A stretch of DNA of 32,204 nucleotides from assembly GCA_947175035.1 (NCBI GenBank), contig CAMWLG010000041.1, positions 1-32,204 of the forward strand, read 5' to 3'. The notes under the pieces were generated by a model. It searched no databases and had not been told where the DNA came from. It saw only the letters and a program-made list of their open reading frames with translations. The position numbers were made by a program, and so were the translations under genes. Source of the stretch: an uncultured Lachnospiraceae bacterium. Lineage in GTDB: Bacteria; Bacillota; Clostridia; Lachnospirales; Lachnospiraceae. Position 1 is the stretch's first letter, and every line of letters starts with the position of its first letter. Positions 23,848 through 32,204 of the stretch are shown in pieces.

Positions 23848-25509
23848 ATGAAAGTAAATGATATTTTAAAAAGAAATTCTTTTTGGTTGATTGTAAGCAG
23901 CCTGTGTGCGGTGATGATATCATGCAGTGTCGTCTCCGGCACGAGTGTGATCACAGGGCAGATAGATGCGTTGACAATGTCCGGCATCGTAGATATGGAA
24001 AAAACGATTTATATTGTCCTACCGGCTATCTTGATTTCTACCATAGCATCTTTCGTAAAAAGTAAATGTATCGGCAGATACAGTGTCAATGTCATAACGG
24101 AAATACAGGATGAAATAGCACGACAGATCCTCAAGGTAAAAAATGACTTTTGGGTAAAGGAAAGCACAGGTAAACTGCTTGCTAAACTGACTTCCGATAT
24201 TTCTGAAATAGAAAAATATACATCCGCCACCATACCCGATTTCCTAGGTGCAGTCATTTCTATTATGTTTGTGGCAGTTTATGTGGGTACTAAGAACCTA
24301 CATATGTTGTTGATCACTGTCGGTTTATACCCGCTGATCATTATTGTTATGACATTTTGGGGAAATGTTTTAAAGCGGCTGGCACAAAAAAGGCGGGGAA
24401 ATATTGATCATTTGACTGCGCAGGTTGTGGACTGCGTGAATGGAATGGAAATTGTAAAAAGCTACAACTTATCCCCGGTTTTCATAACGAAAATAGAAAA
24501 CCGGATCAGGGAAATATTAGATAATGAATATAAGAGGGCATGGATTATGCATTTTTCACAGACAATGCAGAGATTCCTTTTCTGCATCCCCAACATGGTT
24601 TGTCCACTTACCGCTCTTTTGTTGGTTATGAAAGGGGAAATGTCGATTGGTGAGATGACGGCCTATATTGTCCTCATCCATAAAATCATCTCAAATATGA
24701 AGCAGCTTCCTTTTGTGATTGCGGACGCGAAAGAAAAACAAGTTTCCATTGACAGGATCAATCAGGTATTGGGCGCACCGCGCAGAAAAGACAGAAGTTT
24801 AGAAGCGTCTTCAGAAGACGGGATTTCTTTGGAAAATGTCAGTTTTAGATACGTAGAGGGGAGAGAAGTATTAAAAAATATAAGTTTTTGTTTAGAACCC
24901 AATAAAACATACGCATTTGTCGGTATGTCAGGACAGGGGAAGTCAACCATATTTAAATTGTTGAGCGGACTGGAAGATGATTATGATGGCAAATGCAGCA
25001 TAAATAAAAACTGTGCCGTCGTACCTCAAAGCCCGTTTATCTTTGCGGGAACCATTGCAGAAAATATTGGAATAGGGTGCAAGGGAGCCACAATGGATGA
25101 TATCGTGAACGCTGCAAAAGCGGCAGGCATCCATGATAAAATACAAAGCTTTGAAAACAAATATCATACCATGATTGGGGAAAAAGGCGCAGGGTTATCC
25201 GGCGGTGAAAAGCAGCGGATTTGTATTGCCAGGGCATTGCTATCCAAGGCGGATGTACTGCTGCTGGACGAGCCCACCGCATCCATAGATGCAGAGACAG
25301 AAAAAATAATTTTAAATACACTGAAAGCATTCAGGGGAAAGAAAACGATTATATGGATATCACACAAGCTTTTATTGATTCAAGATGCGGATACGATTTT
25401 TGTAGTAGATGGCGGAGAAATCGCAGAGCGTGGAAGGCATGAAGAGCTCGTCGGTTTGGACGGCGTGTATAAGAAATTATGGAAAATGGAGGCATGCAAT
25501 GAGGTATAG
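23848..25509 (+). CDS. ABC exporter half-transporter (membrane and ATPase domains), first subunit
   Basis: A 553-residue protein with an N-terminal six-helix exporter-type membrane domain (about 1-310) and a C-terminal ATPase domain (about 325-553). Walker A is GMSGQGKST (359-367, Lys365), the signature is LSGGEKQR from 450, and Walker B is VLLLDE with catalytic Glu475. The H-loop is His506, and 47 residues follow it, as is usual. The ATG at 23848 has GGAAGGG six bases upstream. An earlier in-frame TTG at 23815 lies inside the promoter region. The next gene encodes a second subunit of the same kind with an 11-base overlap, so the pair is probably an obligate heterodimer. AraC-linked pairs of this kind often move peptides, drugs or siderophores; the substrate here is unknown. 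Confidence 0.92.
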   Translation: MKVNDILKRNSFWLIVSSLCAVMISCSVVSGTSVITGQIDALTMSGIVDMEKTIYIVLPAILISTIASFVKSKCIGRYSVNVITEIQDEIARQILKVKNDFWVKESTGKLLAKLTSDISEIEKYTSATIPDFLGAVISIMFVAVYVGTKNLHMLLITVGLYPLIIIVMTFWGNVLKRLAQKRRGNIDHLTAQVVDCVNGMEIVKSYNLSPVFITKIENRIREILDNEYKRAWIMHFSQTMQRFLFCIPNMVCPLTALLLVMKGEMSIGEMTAYIVLIHKIISNMKQLPFVIADAKEKQVSIDRINQVLGAPRRKDRSLEASSEDGISLENVSFRYVEGREVLKNISFCLEPNKTYAFVGMSGQGKSTIFKLLSGLEDDYDGKCSINKNCAVVPQSPFIFAGTIAENIGIGCKGATMDDIVNAAKAAGIHDKIQSFENKYHTMIGEKGAGLSGGEKQRICIARALLSKADVLLLDEPTASIDAETEKIILNTLKAFRGKKTIIWISHKLLLIQDADTIFVVDGGEIAERGRHEELVGLDGVYKKLWKMEACNEV

Positions 25510-27124
25510 TAGAATATTTTTTCGTTTTTTGAAATTAATGGGGCAGGCATTACCGCTTTTTCTGTTTGCAATGATCATACATATGGTTGGAGACAACTTT
25601 TTATATTTAACCTTATCTTATTTTGTAAACAGGCTGATTGATATGGCGCAGGCAGGGAGTATGGAAGGTTTAGGGAAATTATTGATTCTCTGCATTACTG
25701 CCAATATCATGGCGCTGGCGGTATTTTTTGTATTCGGTGCGCTGTATGATATCTATGCCAAAAGGGGAAATGCCATCGTACAAAAGATGATGATTGAGAA
25801 ATTGTTAAAGCTTCCCATGGGTTATTTTGATCAGCATCATACAGGAGAAATCGTATCAAAGCTTATGAATGATGCGGACACGGCAAGCCAGATATTTACA
25901 TCGAGATTAAGGCGGGTAACAACACCGTTAATGTCGGTCATTGTTTACATCATACCAATCATAATGATGTGCCCGGCGTTGGCGGTCTGCATGGTATTTA
26001 TCAATATCCTGTCATTACTTGTGAATAATAGATATATCCCGAAAATGAAAAAAATCGCGAAGGAGACATCCGCGGCTAAAAGCCAATTGGTGCAACGATT
26101 TATGGATATCGTCAATGGGCGCGATGAAATTAGAATTTATTCAGGAGCCGGACTTTTGATCGAGCGATATGAGGAAGAGAATCATAAAAATGCAGATGCA
26201 GCGGACAATTATTGGAACAATATCGCAAAATTAAATACCTGGAATACTTTTTTTGACATGGTGTTTGCATTAGGGTTTTTGCTGATTGCTGTTTTGTTCG
26301 TTGTAAGAGGATGGTGCAGCATTGGAGAAGTAGCGGGCATCTATGCTTTGTATGGAACATTCAGTTATAATTTTTTAGAGCTTGGAAGGTATCTGCCGGA
26401 ATTGATCAATTGTATTGCCAGAGCGCAGATTGTATTTGACTATATGGAAGAGAGCGAAGAGCAGGCGCAGGGAGATGTCGCATTTTCGCCGGGAAGGATA
26501 GAGCTAAATGAGGTTTCCTTTGGCTATCATGGCAAAGAAGTAATCCATCATCTCAGCGCCGAATTTGAGGAAAACAAGAGCACTGCCGTGATTGGACAGA
26601 CGGGATGTGGTAAGAGCACCCTGATGAAATTATTCATGCGGCTATATCCCGTGCCGGACAATAAGATTTATATTGGCGGGAAAGATATCAATTCCATAGA
26701 CATGATATCCCTAAGAGAAAATATTGCTTATGTCCCCCAAAATACCTATCTTTTTCAAGATACCATAAGAGAAAATATTCGATTTGGCAATTTGAAATCA
26801 AATGATGCAGATGTGGAAGAGGCGGCAAAGTTGGCAAACGCCCATGAATTTATCTGTGGACTGCCGGATGGATATGACACGGTTCTTCAAGATGGCGGAA
26901 AAAATTTGTCCGGCGGGGAAAGACAGCGGATTGCACTTGCCAGAGCATTTATCAAAAATGCGCCCATCCTCCTGATGGACGAAGCCACATCCGCCTTGGA
27001 CAATCATAACGAAACAGAGATTCAGGCAGCAGTTAAAAAGTTGGTTCGTGGAAAAACGGCGCTGATTGTTGCGCACCGCGATATCACGATCGGGTTTTGC
27101 GATGAAAAATATCAGGTGCTATAG
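25499..27124 (+). CDS. ABC exporter half-transporter, second subunit, short C terminus
   Basis: A 541-residue exporter subunit. The ATG at 25499 has GGAGG six bases upstream and lies inside the end of the first subunit gene. The membrane domain covers about 1-310, and the ATPase domain about 330-541. Walker A is GQTGCGKST (366-374, Lys372), the signature LSGGERQR starts at 470, and Walker B ILLMDEATSALD has Glu495. The H-loop is His526 (VAHRD). Both subunits keep the catalytic Glu, so both ATP sites look active. The protein stops only 15 residues after the H-loop, about 30 short of its partner, and lacks the usual final block near KGxIxExGxHxEL. Shifted frames downstream do not restore that block, so this may be a natural end or a lost 3' end. 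Confidence 0.9.
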   Translation: MRYSRIFFRFLKLMGQALPLFLFAMIIHMVGDNFLYLTLSYFVNRLIDMAQAGSMEGLGKLLILCITANIMALAVFFVFGALYDIYAKRGNAIVQKMMIEKLLKLPMGYFDQHHTGEIVSKLMNDADTASQIFTSRLRRVTTPLMSVIVYIIPIIMMCPALAVCMVFINILSLLVNNRYIPKMKKIAKETSAAKSQLVQRFMDIVNGRDEIRIYSGAGLLIERYEEENHKNADAADNYWNNIAKLNTWNTFFDMVFALGFLLIAVLFVVRGWCSIGEVAGIYALYGTFSYNFLELGRYLPELINCIARAQIVFDYMEESEEQAQGDVAFSPGRIELNEVSFGYHGKEVIHHLSAEFEENKSTAVIGQTGCGKSTLMKLFMRLYPVPDNKIYIGGKDINSIDMISLRENIAYVPQNTYLFQDTIRENIRFGNLKSNDADVEEAAKLANAHEFICGLPDGYDTVLQDGGKNLSGGERQRIALARAFIKNAPILLMDEATSALDNHNETEIQAAVKKLVRGKTALIVAHRDITIGFCDEKYQVL

Positions 27125-27138
27125 AGACAGGTTTTTGG

Positions 27139-27167
27139 TTGCAGTTTCCAGAAATTCAGTGTATAAT
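27139..27167 (+). promoter_or_regulatory. Promoter of gpmI
   Basis: TTGCAG (27139-27144) and a consensus TATAAT (27162-27167) are exactly 17 bases apart. It starts 15 bases after the ABC exporter stop codon. The leader of about 60 bases contains TACAATCTTGTA (27178-27189), a small inverted repeat. Confidence 0.68.
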
Positions 27168-27231
27168 GCATTTGATGTACAATCTTGTATAGAATAATGC
27201 ATAGAAATATAAAGAATCTGGAGGCAATCAA

Positions 27232-28764
27232 ATGAGTAAGAAACCAGTTGTTTTGATGATTTTGGATGGATACGGGCTGAATGAGAAGTCCGAAGCCAAT
27301 GCGGTGGCATTGGCGAAAACCCCTGTGATGGATGGACTGATGAAGGATTATCCTTTTGTGAGGGGCAATGCCAGCGGCATGGCGGTAGGTCTGCCCGACG
27401 GACAGATGGGTAACTCAGAGGTGGGGCATCTGAACATGGGCGCGGGCAGGATCGTGTATCAGGAGCTCACCCGCATTACCAAAGAGATTCAGGACGGGAC
27501 ATTTTTTGAGAATCCCGCGCTTCTTTACGCGGTGGAGAATTGTAAGAAGAACAATAGTGCACTGCATCTGATGGGACTTTTGTCCGACGGCGGTGTGCAC
27601 AGCCATAACACTCATCTCTATGGCCTGTTGGAGCTGGCTAAGAGAAATGGTCTTGAGAAGGTGTATGTCCATTGTTTCCTGGACGGACGTGACACACCAC
27701 CTACCAGCGGCAAGGAGTTTGCAGAGGCGCTTCGGGACAAGATGGAGGAGCTTGGAGTAGGTAAGATTGCGTCCGTGATGGGCCGTTACTATGTGATGGA
27801 CAGAGACAACAATTGGGACAGGGTGAAGCTTGCTTACGACGCCCTGACCAAGAGAGAGGGTCTTACCGCGAAGTGCGGCATCTGTGGGATTCAGGAATCC
27901 TATGACAGAGGAGAGACGGACGAGTTCGTGAAACCCACCGTGACTGAGGACGGTGCCGCGATCACGGACGGGGATTCTATCATTTTCTTTAATTTCCGTC
28001 CCGATAGGGCAAGAGAGATTACCAGGGCTTTTTGCGATGACGATTTCAAGGGCTTTGACAGAGGCGCGAGAAAGCAGGTTGCTTATGTGTGCTTCTCCGA
28101 CTATGATCCCACCATCCCCAACAAGGAGGTTGCATTCCACAAGGTGGCGGTGACCAACACCTTCGGCGAGTGGCTGGCAGCCAACAATATGAAGCAGGCG
28201 CGTATTGCGGAGACAGAGAAATACGCCCATGTGACCTTCTTCTTTAACGGCGGTGTGGAGGAGCCGAACCCCGGGGAGGACAGGGTGTTAGTGAATTCCC
28301 CCAAGGATGTGGCCACCTATGATTTGAAACCACAAATGAGCGCTTACGAAGTGTGCGACAAGCTTACCGAGGCCATTCGTTCCGGCAAATATGACGTGAT
28401 CATCATCAACTTTGCAAACCCTGACATGGTCGGTCACACGGGTGTGCTGGACGCGGCCATCAAGGCGGTTGAAGCGGTGGACGAGTGTGTTGGCAAGGCG
28501 GTCGAGGCCATCAAAGAAGTGGATGGCGTGATGTTTATCTGTGCTGACCACGGCAACGCGGAGATGCTGAAGGACTATGAGACCGGGGAGCCTTTCACTG
28601 CCCACACTACCAATCAGGTGCCCTTCCTTCTGGTCAATTATGACGAGGCATACACACTGCGTGAGAACGGGTGCCTTGCCGATATTGTTCCCACTTTGAT
28701 TGAGATCATGGGAAAAGAACAACCTGCGGAGATGACAGGAAACTCTTTGCTAATAAAAAAATAA
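27232..28764 (+). CDS. gpmI: 2,3-bisphosphoglycerate-independent phosphoglycerate mutase
   Basis: This cytoplasmic enzyme interconverts 3- and 2-phosphoglycerate in glycolysis and gluconeogenesis without a bisphosphoglycerate cofactor; it uses two manganese ions. Length is 510 residues, typical of the family. The N-terminal LDGYG holds metal-binding Asp12, and MGNSEVGHLNMGAGR holds the phosphorylated Ser62. The phosphotransferase domain insert has CFLDGRDTPP, GRYYVMDRDNNWDR and FNFRPDRAREI. The C-terminal metal site is seen in NFANPDMVGHTG and CADHGNAEMLKD. GGAGG lies about eight bases before the ATG. The gene has its own promoter and marks the return to core chromosome after the accessory block. 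After the stop only an AT-only potential hairpin is seen. Confidence 0.98.
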   Translation: MSKKPVVLMILDGYGLNEKSEANAVALAKTPVMDGLMKDYPFVRGNASGMAVGLPDGQMGNSEVGHLNMGAGRIVYQELTRITKEIQDGTFFENPALLYAVENCKKNNSALHLMGLLSDGGVHSHNTHLYGLLELAKRNGLEKVYVHCFLDGRDTPPTSGKEFAEALRDKMEELGVGKIASVMGRYYVMDRDNNWDRVKLAYDALTKREGLTAKCGICGIQESYDRGETDEFVKPTVTEDGAAITDGDSIIFFNFRPDRAREITRAFCDDDFKGFDRGARKQVAYVCFSDYDPTIPNKEVAFHKVAVTNTFGEWLAANNMKQARIAETEKYAHVTFFFNGGVEEPNPGEDRVLVNSPKDVATYDLKPQMSAYEVCDKLTEAIRSGKYDVIIINFANPDMVGHTGVLDAAIKAVEAVDECVGKAVEAIKEVDGVMFICADHGNAEMLKDYETGEPFTAHTTNQVPFLLVNYDEAYTLRENGCLADIVPTLIEIMGKEQPAEMTGNSLLIKK

Positions 28765-28788
28765 TATTTTTTAAAAATAAAATTTATA

Positions 28789-28817
28789 TTGAAATTGTGT
28801 GTAAGTTGTGGTAAGAT
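28789..28817 (+). promoter_or_regulatory. Probable promoter of secG
   Basis: TTGAAA (28789-28794) and TAAGAT (28812-28817) are 17 bases apart, in the 82-base gap between gpmI and secG. The start codon with AGGAGG follows 30 bases downstream. Confidence 0.47.
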
Positions 28818-28846
28818 AAAACCTGCTTGGCATTAGGAGGTGTGAA

Positions 28847-29086
28847 ATGGGAGTCTTAAGGATTGTAATTACAGTAGTATTTATCATAGTTTGTGTTGCA
28901 CTTGTCGTGTTGGTATTGATGCAGGAGGGAAAGTCAGCGGGATTGGGAACGATCAGCGGCGCGGCTGAAACCTACTGGGGCAAGAATAAGGGACGATCGA
29001 TGGAGGGGCTTTTGGTAAAGCTCACCAAGGCATTGGCGATATTGTTTATCCTCCTGTCGATGGTACTGAATTTGAATGTTTTTTAA
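28847..29086 (+). CDS. secG: Protein translocase subunit SecG
   Basis: SecG is the small accessory membrane subunit of the SecYEG channel, which exports unfolded proteins across the membrane. The 79-residue length is normal. There are two hydrophobic helices (about 3-24 and 57-77) around a Gly-rich loop with the conserved LMQEGKSAGLG and AAETYWGKNKGRSMEG motifs. AGGAGG precedes the ATG at good spacing. It is followed by a strong terminator and then rnr. The secG-rnr-smpB-ssrA order is conserved in many Firmicutes and supports all four calls. Confidence 0.96.
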   Translation: MGVLRIVITVVFIIVCVALVVLVLMQEGKSAGLGTISGAAETYWGKNKGRSMEGLLVKLTKALAILFILLSMVLNLNVF

Positions 29087-29099
29087 GAACACGTAAGAC

Positions 29100-29131
29100 A
29101 AACACTCTTGAAAAAGAGTGTTTTCTTTTTT
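29100..29131 (+). terminator. Rho-independent terminator or attenuator between secG and rnr
   Basis: AAACACTCTT at 29100-29109 pairs perfectly with AAGAGTGTTT at 29114-29123 around a GAAA tetraloop, followed by TCTTTTTT. The T tract runs directly into the rnr ribosome binding site. With no promoter visible after it, rnr may depend on readthrough. Confidence 0.85.
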
Positions 29132-29142
29132 GAGGATGATTG

Positions 29143-31269
29143 ATGAGTAATAAAGGGAAAAAGGGGCATCGAAAGTCTGTGCCCAAAAGAAAACATAGCG
29201 AGTTGGAGGAACTGATTCTCACGGGAACCTTTATCAGCAATGCCAAAGGTTTTGGCTTTGTGGAAGTGGAGGGCAGGGAAGATGATTTGTTTATCCCTGA
29301 GGATAAAACCGGCGGAGCGTTCCATAAAGATATCGTGCAGGCTGTTCTTCTAAAGCCAGGTCATGGCAGAAGGCAGGAGGCGCGGGTGGTGGGAATCCTG
29401 CAGCGGGGGATTACCACACTGGTGGGAACCTTTGAGCGGGGCGGGGAGCATTACGGCTTTGTGATTCCGGATAATTCCAAGATTCCCTGTGATATCTTTG
29501 TGCCCTTGGAACATGCCAAGGGGGCGGTGTCCGGACACAAGGTAGTGGTGGAAATCACGGATTATTGTACGGACGAGCAGTCAGATGAGGCTTCCGGCGA
29601 GGAGAGAAATGTCGCGCGGCATATCCATAGTCCCCATAGCTTTCATCGGAGGAATCCGGAGGGCAGGGTGGTTGAGATTCTGGGGCATATTAATGACCCT
29701 GGCGTGGATATTCTGTCAATTGTGAAGTCTTATGAGCTGCCCATGGAATTCTCCGAGCGGATCATGAATCAGGTGGAAAGGGTCTCCCGGGAGGTGTCTG
29801 AGGCAGATCGCGCGGGCCGCAGGGATTTGCGGGATGTGCCTATGGTCACGATTGACGGGGAGGACGCCAAGGATCTGGATGACGCGGTGAGCGTGGAGTT
29901 TGATGGGGAATTCTATCATTTGGGTGTGCATATCGCCGACGTGACCAATTATGTGCAGGAACATTCCGCTTTGGACAGGGAGGCTTTGAACCGGGGCACC
30001 AGTGTGTATTTGGTGGACAGGGTGATTCCCATGCTGCCCCATGCGCTTTCCAACGGCATTTGTTCTTTGAATGCGGGGGTGGACAGGCTGACGCTTAGCT
30101 GTCTTATGAAGATTGACGGGAAGGGCGAGATTGTGGACTATGAAATCTGTGAGTCCGTCATCCGCGTGGACAGGCGAATGTCTTACACCACGGTTAAAAA
30201 ATTATTGGAAGGGGAAAACGCGAGAGACGATGACGGCGTGGAGGCGGATGCGGCACGGGCGGAGTATGAGGCGCTTGCCTTAGAATACAAGGAGCTGCTG
30301 CCCATGTTTCGGCAGATGCGTGATCTGTCAGGGTTGCTTCGTGGGAGAAGACGCAAGCGTGGAGCCGTGGATTTTGATTTTCCAGAGTGTAAGATTCTCT
30401 TGGATCAGGAGGGGCATCCCTTAGAAATCAAACCCTATGAGAGAAATGTTGCCACGGACATTATTGAGGATTTTATGCTTGCTGCCAACGAGACGGTGGC
30501 ACAGCATTTTTACTGGATGGAAGCGCCCTTTGTCTACCGCGTCCATGATGTGCCAGACCCCGACAAAATACAGAAGCTTTCACTTTTTATCCATAATTTT
30601 GGATATTATATGAAGTCCATGGACAAGCGGGGCAGCAAGGTGGGAAGCGAGGAGGTGCATCCCAAGGAGCTGCAAAAACTTTTGGACAAAATCCAAGGGA
30701 CACCCGAGGAACCCATGATTGCGCGGCTTGCGCTGCGCAGCATGAAGCAGGCCAAGTACAGTGTGGTGAGCAGCGGTCATTTTGGGCTTGCCTGCCAGTA
30801 TTATTGTCATTTCACTTCACCGATCAGACGTTATCCGGATTTGCAGATTCACCGCATCATCAAGGATCAGCTTCGGGGCAGGTTGAGAGAGGAGCGTATT
30901 GCGCATTACAGGGAGATATTGCCCGGTGTGGCAGAGCGGTCATCACAGCTGGAACGACGCGCGGATGAGGCAGAGCGGGAGACGGACAAGCTGAAGAAGG
31001 TGGAATATATGGAAGGGCATCTGGGGGAAGAGTTCGACGGCGTGATCTCGGGCGTGACCTCCTGGGGGATTTATGTGGAGCTTCCGAACACCGTGGAAGG
31101 GCTGGTACATGTGACTAGGCTGACAGGAGATTTTTTCTACTATCACGAGAGCACCTGTGAAATGGTGGGAGAGGCCACCGGGCGCAGTTATAAGCTGGGC
31201 ATGCCGGTCAGGGTGCGGGTAATGGGATGCGATCGGTTTAACCGTACCATTGATTTTGATTTGGCGTAG
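29143..31269 (+). CDS. rnr: Ribonuclease R
   Basis: RNase R is a processive 3'-to-5' exoribonuclease that can degrade structured RNA and works with tmRNA in clearing defective messages. The 708 residues show two cold-shock-like domains (about 25-80 with [19 protein letters not shown]; about 85-150 with HYGFVIPDN). The catalytic RNB domain lies at about 230-560, with [10 protein letters not shown] at 238-247 holding the metal-binding Asp residues and [16 protein letters not shown] near its end. A C-terminal S1 domain follows (about 625-708: [18 protein letters not shown]). The Lys-rich tail of some homologues is missing. The ATG at 29143 has GAGG about seven bases upstream; a TTG directly before it is in frame but less likely. 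Confidence 0.97.
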   Translation: MSNKGKKGHRKSVPKRKHSELEELILTGTFISNAKGFGFVEVEGREDDLFIPEDKTGGAFHKDIVQAVLLKPGHGRRQEARVVGILQRGITTLVGTFERGGEHYGFVIPDNSKIPCDIFVPLEHAKGAVSGHKVVVEITDYCTDEQSDEASGEERNVARHIHSPHSFHRRNPEGRVVEILGHINDPGVDILSIVKSYELPMEFSERIMNQVERVSREVSEADRAGRRDLRDVPMVTIDGEDAKDLDDAVSVEFDGEFYHLGVHIADVTNYVQEHSALDREALNRGTSVYLVDRVIPMLPHALSNGICSLNAGVDRLTLSCLMKIDGKGEIVDYEICESVIRVDRRMSYTTVKKLLEGENARDDDGVEADAARAEYEALALEYKELLPMFRQMRDLSGLLRGRRRKRGAVDFDFPECKILLDQEGHPLEIKPYERNVATDIIEDFMLAANETVAQHFYWMEAPFVYRVHDVPDPDKIQKLSLFIHNFGYYMKSMDKRGSKVGSEEVHPKELQKLLDKIQGTPEEPMIARLALRSMKQAKYSVVSSGHFGLACQYYCHFTSPIRRYPDLQIHRIIKDQLRGRLREERIAHYREILPGVAERSSQLERRADEAERETDKLKKVEYMEGHLGEEFDGVISGVTSWGIYVELPNTVEGLVHVTRLTGDFFYYHESTCEMVGEATGRSYKLGMPVRVRVMGCDRFNRTIDFDLA

Positions 31270-31283
31270 GAGGGGATGGCGAT

Positions 31284-31751
31284 ATGGCGAAAAAGGAACC
31301 GCAAAAGCTGGTTGCAAACAATAAGAAGGCATATCATGACTATTTTATAGACGAGACCTATGAGGCGGGGGTGGCGCTCCACGGCACAGAGGTCAAGTCC
31401 ATGCGCATGGGGAAATGCAGTATCAAGGAAAGCTTTATCCGGATTGAGCAAGGTGAGGTGTTTGTCTATGGTATGCATGTCAGTCCCTATGAAAAAGGTA
31501 ATATTTTTAATAAAGACCCTCTTCGGGTGAAAAAGCTCCTCTTGCATAAGTATGAGATCAATAAGCTTGAGGGGAAAATCAAGGAGAAGGGTTATACTTT
31601 GGTGCCATTGCAGGTATACTTTAAGGAGGGGAAGGTCAAGGTGGAGATTGGTCTCGCCCGAGGCAAGAAACTGTATGACAAGCGGGAGACCATCGCAAAG
31701 AAAGACGCCAGAAGAGAGGCTGAGCGTGAGTTCAAGGTGAAAAATCTGTAA
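31284..31751 (+). CDS. smpB: SsrA-binding protein SmpB
   Basis: SmpB binds the tRNA-like part of tmRNA and carries it to stalled ribosomes for trans-translation. The 155-residue length is usual. Conserved segments are [52 protein letters not shown] and [19 protein letters not shown] minus its end, with a basic tail that enters the ribosomal A site. GGAGGGG lies before the ATG at 31284, 14 bases after rnr. The tmRNA gene follows 100 bases downstream, the expected neighbour. Confidence 0.98.
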   Translation: MAKKEPQKLVANNKKAYHDYFIDETYEAGVALHGTEVKSMRMGKCSIKESFIRIEQGEVFVYGMHVSPYEKGNIFNKDPLRVKKLLLHKYEINKLEGKIKEKGYTLVPLQVYFKEGKVKVEIGLARGKKLYDKRETIAKKDARREAEREFKVKNL

Positions 31752-31768
31752 AATTTGATTTGGAGCTG

Positions 31769-31797
31769 TTGACGGCATTGGCTGGAACCGATATAAT
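31769..31797 (+). promoter_or_regulatory. Promoter of the tmRNA gene
   Basis: TTGACG (31769-31774) and a perfect TATAAT (31792-31797) are 17 bases apart. The expected transcription start near 31804 leaves a leader of about 48 bases, to be removed by RNase P, before the mature RNA begins. A strong own promoter is usual for this abundant RNA. Confidence 0.77.
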
Positions 31798-31851
31798 TGA
31801 CAGGAAAAACGAATCTGCCCGTCCACAGTTCGGACTGGTCTGATTCCATAA

Positions 31852-32204
31852 GGGGTAGTAAAGGTTTCGACAGGGGTCTTGCAGCTGGAGAAGCTATCCG
31901 CATGCAATGCGTTAAATGGCAAAATTAAACTAAACGCTGAAGATAATTTGGCATACGCAGCCTAATGGCTGCTGTCCGCTCTAAGGCACTCACACTTTAG
32001 AATCCGGGCATCGACTATGTGAGAAACGACATGTGTTAAGCTTTGCACACATGGGCGTATTATGAAGCTACTGACTTTGGCTGGCTGTTCGTTTCCGGCC
32101 AAATGAGGGAAGAGGAAAAACTTGCTTGTGCAAGTATTTCCACAATAACGGACTATGATAGTAGAAGGACAGGGAATGGGCTTTTGGACACGGGTTCGAC
32201 TCCC
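31852..32204 (+). ncRNA. ssrA: Transfer-messenger RNA (tmRNA), 3' end cut by window
   Basis: tmRNA rescues stalled ribosomes, acting first as alanyl-tRNA and then as message for a degradation tag. The 5' end, GGGGTAGTAAAGGTTTCGAC followed by AGGGGTC, is the conserved tmRNA start. The sequence ends at the T-arm GGGTTCGACTCCC, so only the last part of the acceptor stem and CCA end are missing. The inner open reading frame (31918-31965) encodes the tag and ends in TAA. Paired regions between them, for example the CTTGCTTGTGCAAG hairpin near 32120, fit the pseudoknot part. It lies directly after smpB. Confidence 0.95.
31918..31965 (+). other. tmRNA proteolysis-tag reading frame
   Basis: Taking GGC at 31918 as the resume codon, by comparison with the Bacillus subtilis tag start GKTN, the tag is GKIKLNAEDNLAYAA followed by TAA. 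The AA end suits ClpXP recognition. The third-last and fourth-last residues are Tyr-Ala instead of the usual Leu-Ala. Confidence 0.85.

Noticed and set aside
27101..27170. Frameshift at the end of the second ABC exporter gene
   Set aside because: Reading on after the stop, in its own or a shifted frame, does not yield the missing conserved block, so there is no evidence for a simple frameshift.
27415..28230. Open frame of 271 codons on the minus strand
   Set aside because: It is the complement of gpmI, whose frame is certain; no motif supports it.
28755..28772. Possible terminator after gpmI
   Set aside because: AAAAAAT/ATTTTTT forms an AT-only stem overlapping the stop codon; it has no GC pairs and is too weak to call.
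31188..31922. Open frame of 244 codons on the minus strand
   Set aside because: It covers the certain smpB gene and the start of the tmRNA; it is an antisense frame only.

Overview
The window looks like the chromosome of a Gram-positive, anaerobic Clostridia member, most plausibly a Lachnospiraceae gut bacterium. This rests on strong GGAGG-type ribosome binding sites, the rpsB-tsf pair, the secG-rnr-smpB-ssrA order, YtrA-like GntR/ABC and large solute-binding lipoprotein operons, and a secreted protein built from transglutaminase, Ig-like and InlB B-repeat modules. The assignment is inference from gene content and style; no search was run.

Layout. 1-1468: end of rpsB, complete tsf and a bidirectional terminator. 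1494-4969 (minus strand): GntR regulator, ABC ATPase and ABC permease, tightly overlapping, with a TTGACA promoter and a perfect inverted-repeat operator. 5119-10479: a 1786-residue secreted protein with a transglutaminase-like domain and a thioredoxin-like domain set between two InlB repeats. 10608-20140: a six-gene operon of solute-binding lipoprotein, two MalF/MalG-type permeases, an HlyD-type adaptor, a MacB-periplasmic-core-like membrane protein and a second solute-binding lipoprotein. This operon encodes no ATPase. 20156-21316 (minus): a cation diffusion facilitator with manganese-type metal-site residues.

21405-27124 is a visibly more AT-rich accessory block. It holds an unknown two-helix membrane protein, a divergent signal-peptidase-II-like protein lacking one catalytic Asp, an AraC regulator, and a divergently transcribed pair of half-size ABC exporters that probably form a heterodimer. 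The second exporter ends unusually early after its H-loop. 27232-32204 is core again: gpmI, secG, rnr, smpB and most of the tmRNA gene ssrA, whose 3' end is cut by the window edge.

The core genes serve translation, ribosome rescue, RNA decay, secretion and glycolysis. The most unusual part is the 10.6-20.1 kb operon, which joins importer-type and exporter-type parts with two related large lipoproteins. No CRISPR array, insertion sequence, tRNA or rRNA gene was seen, and no stretch over 300 bases lacks a gene.
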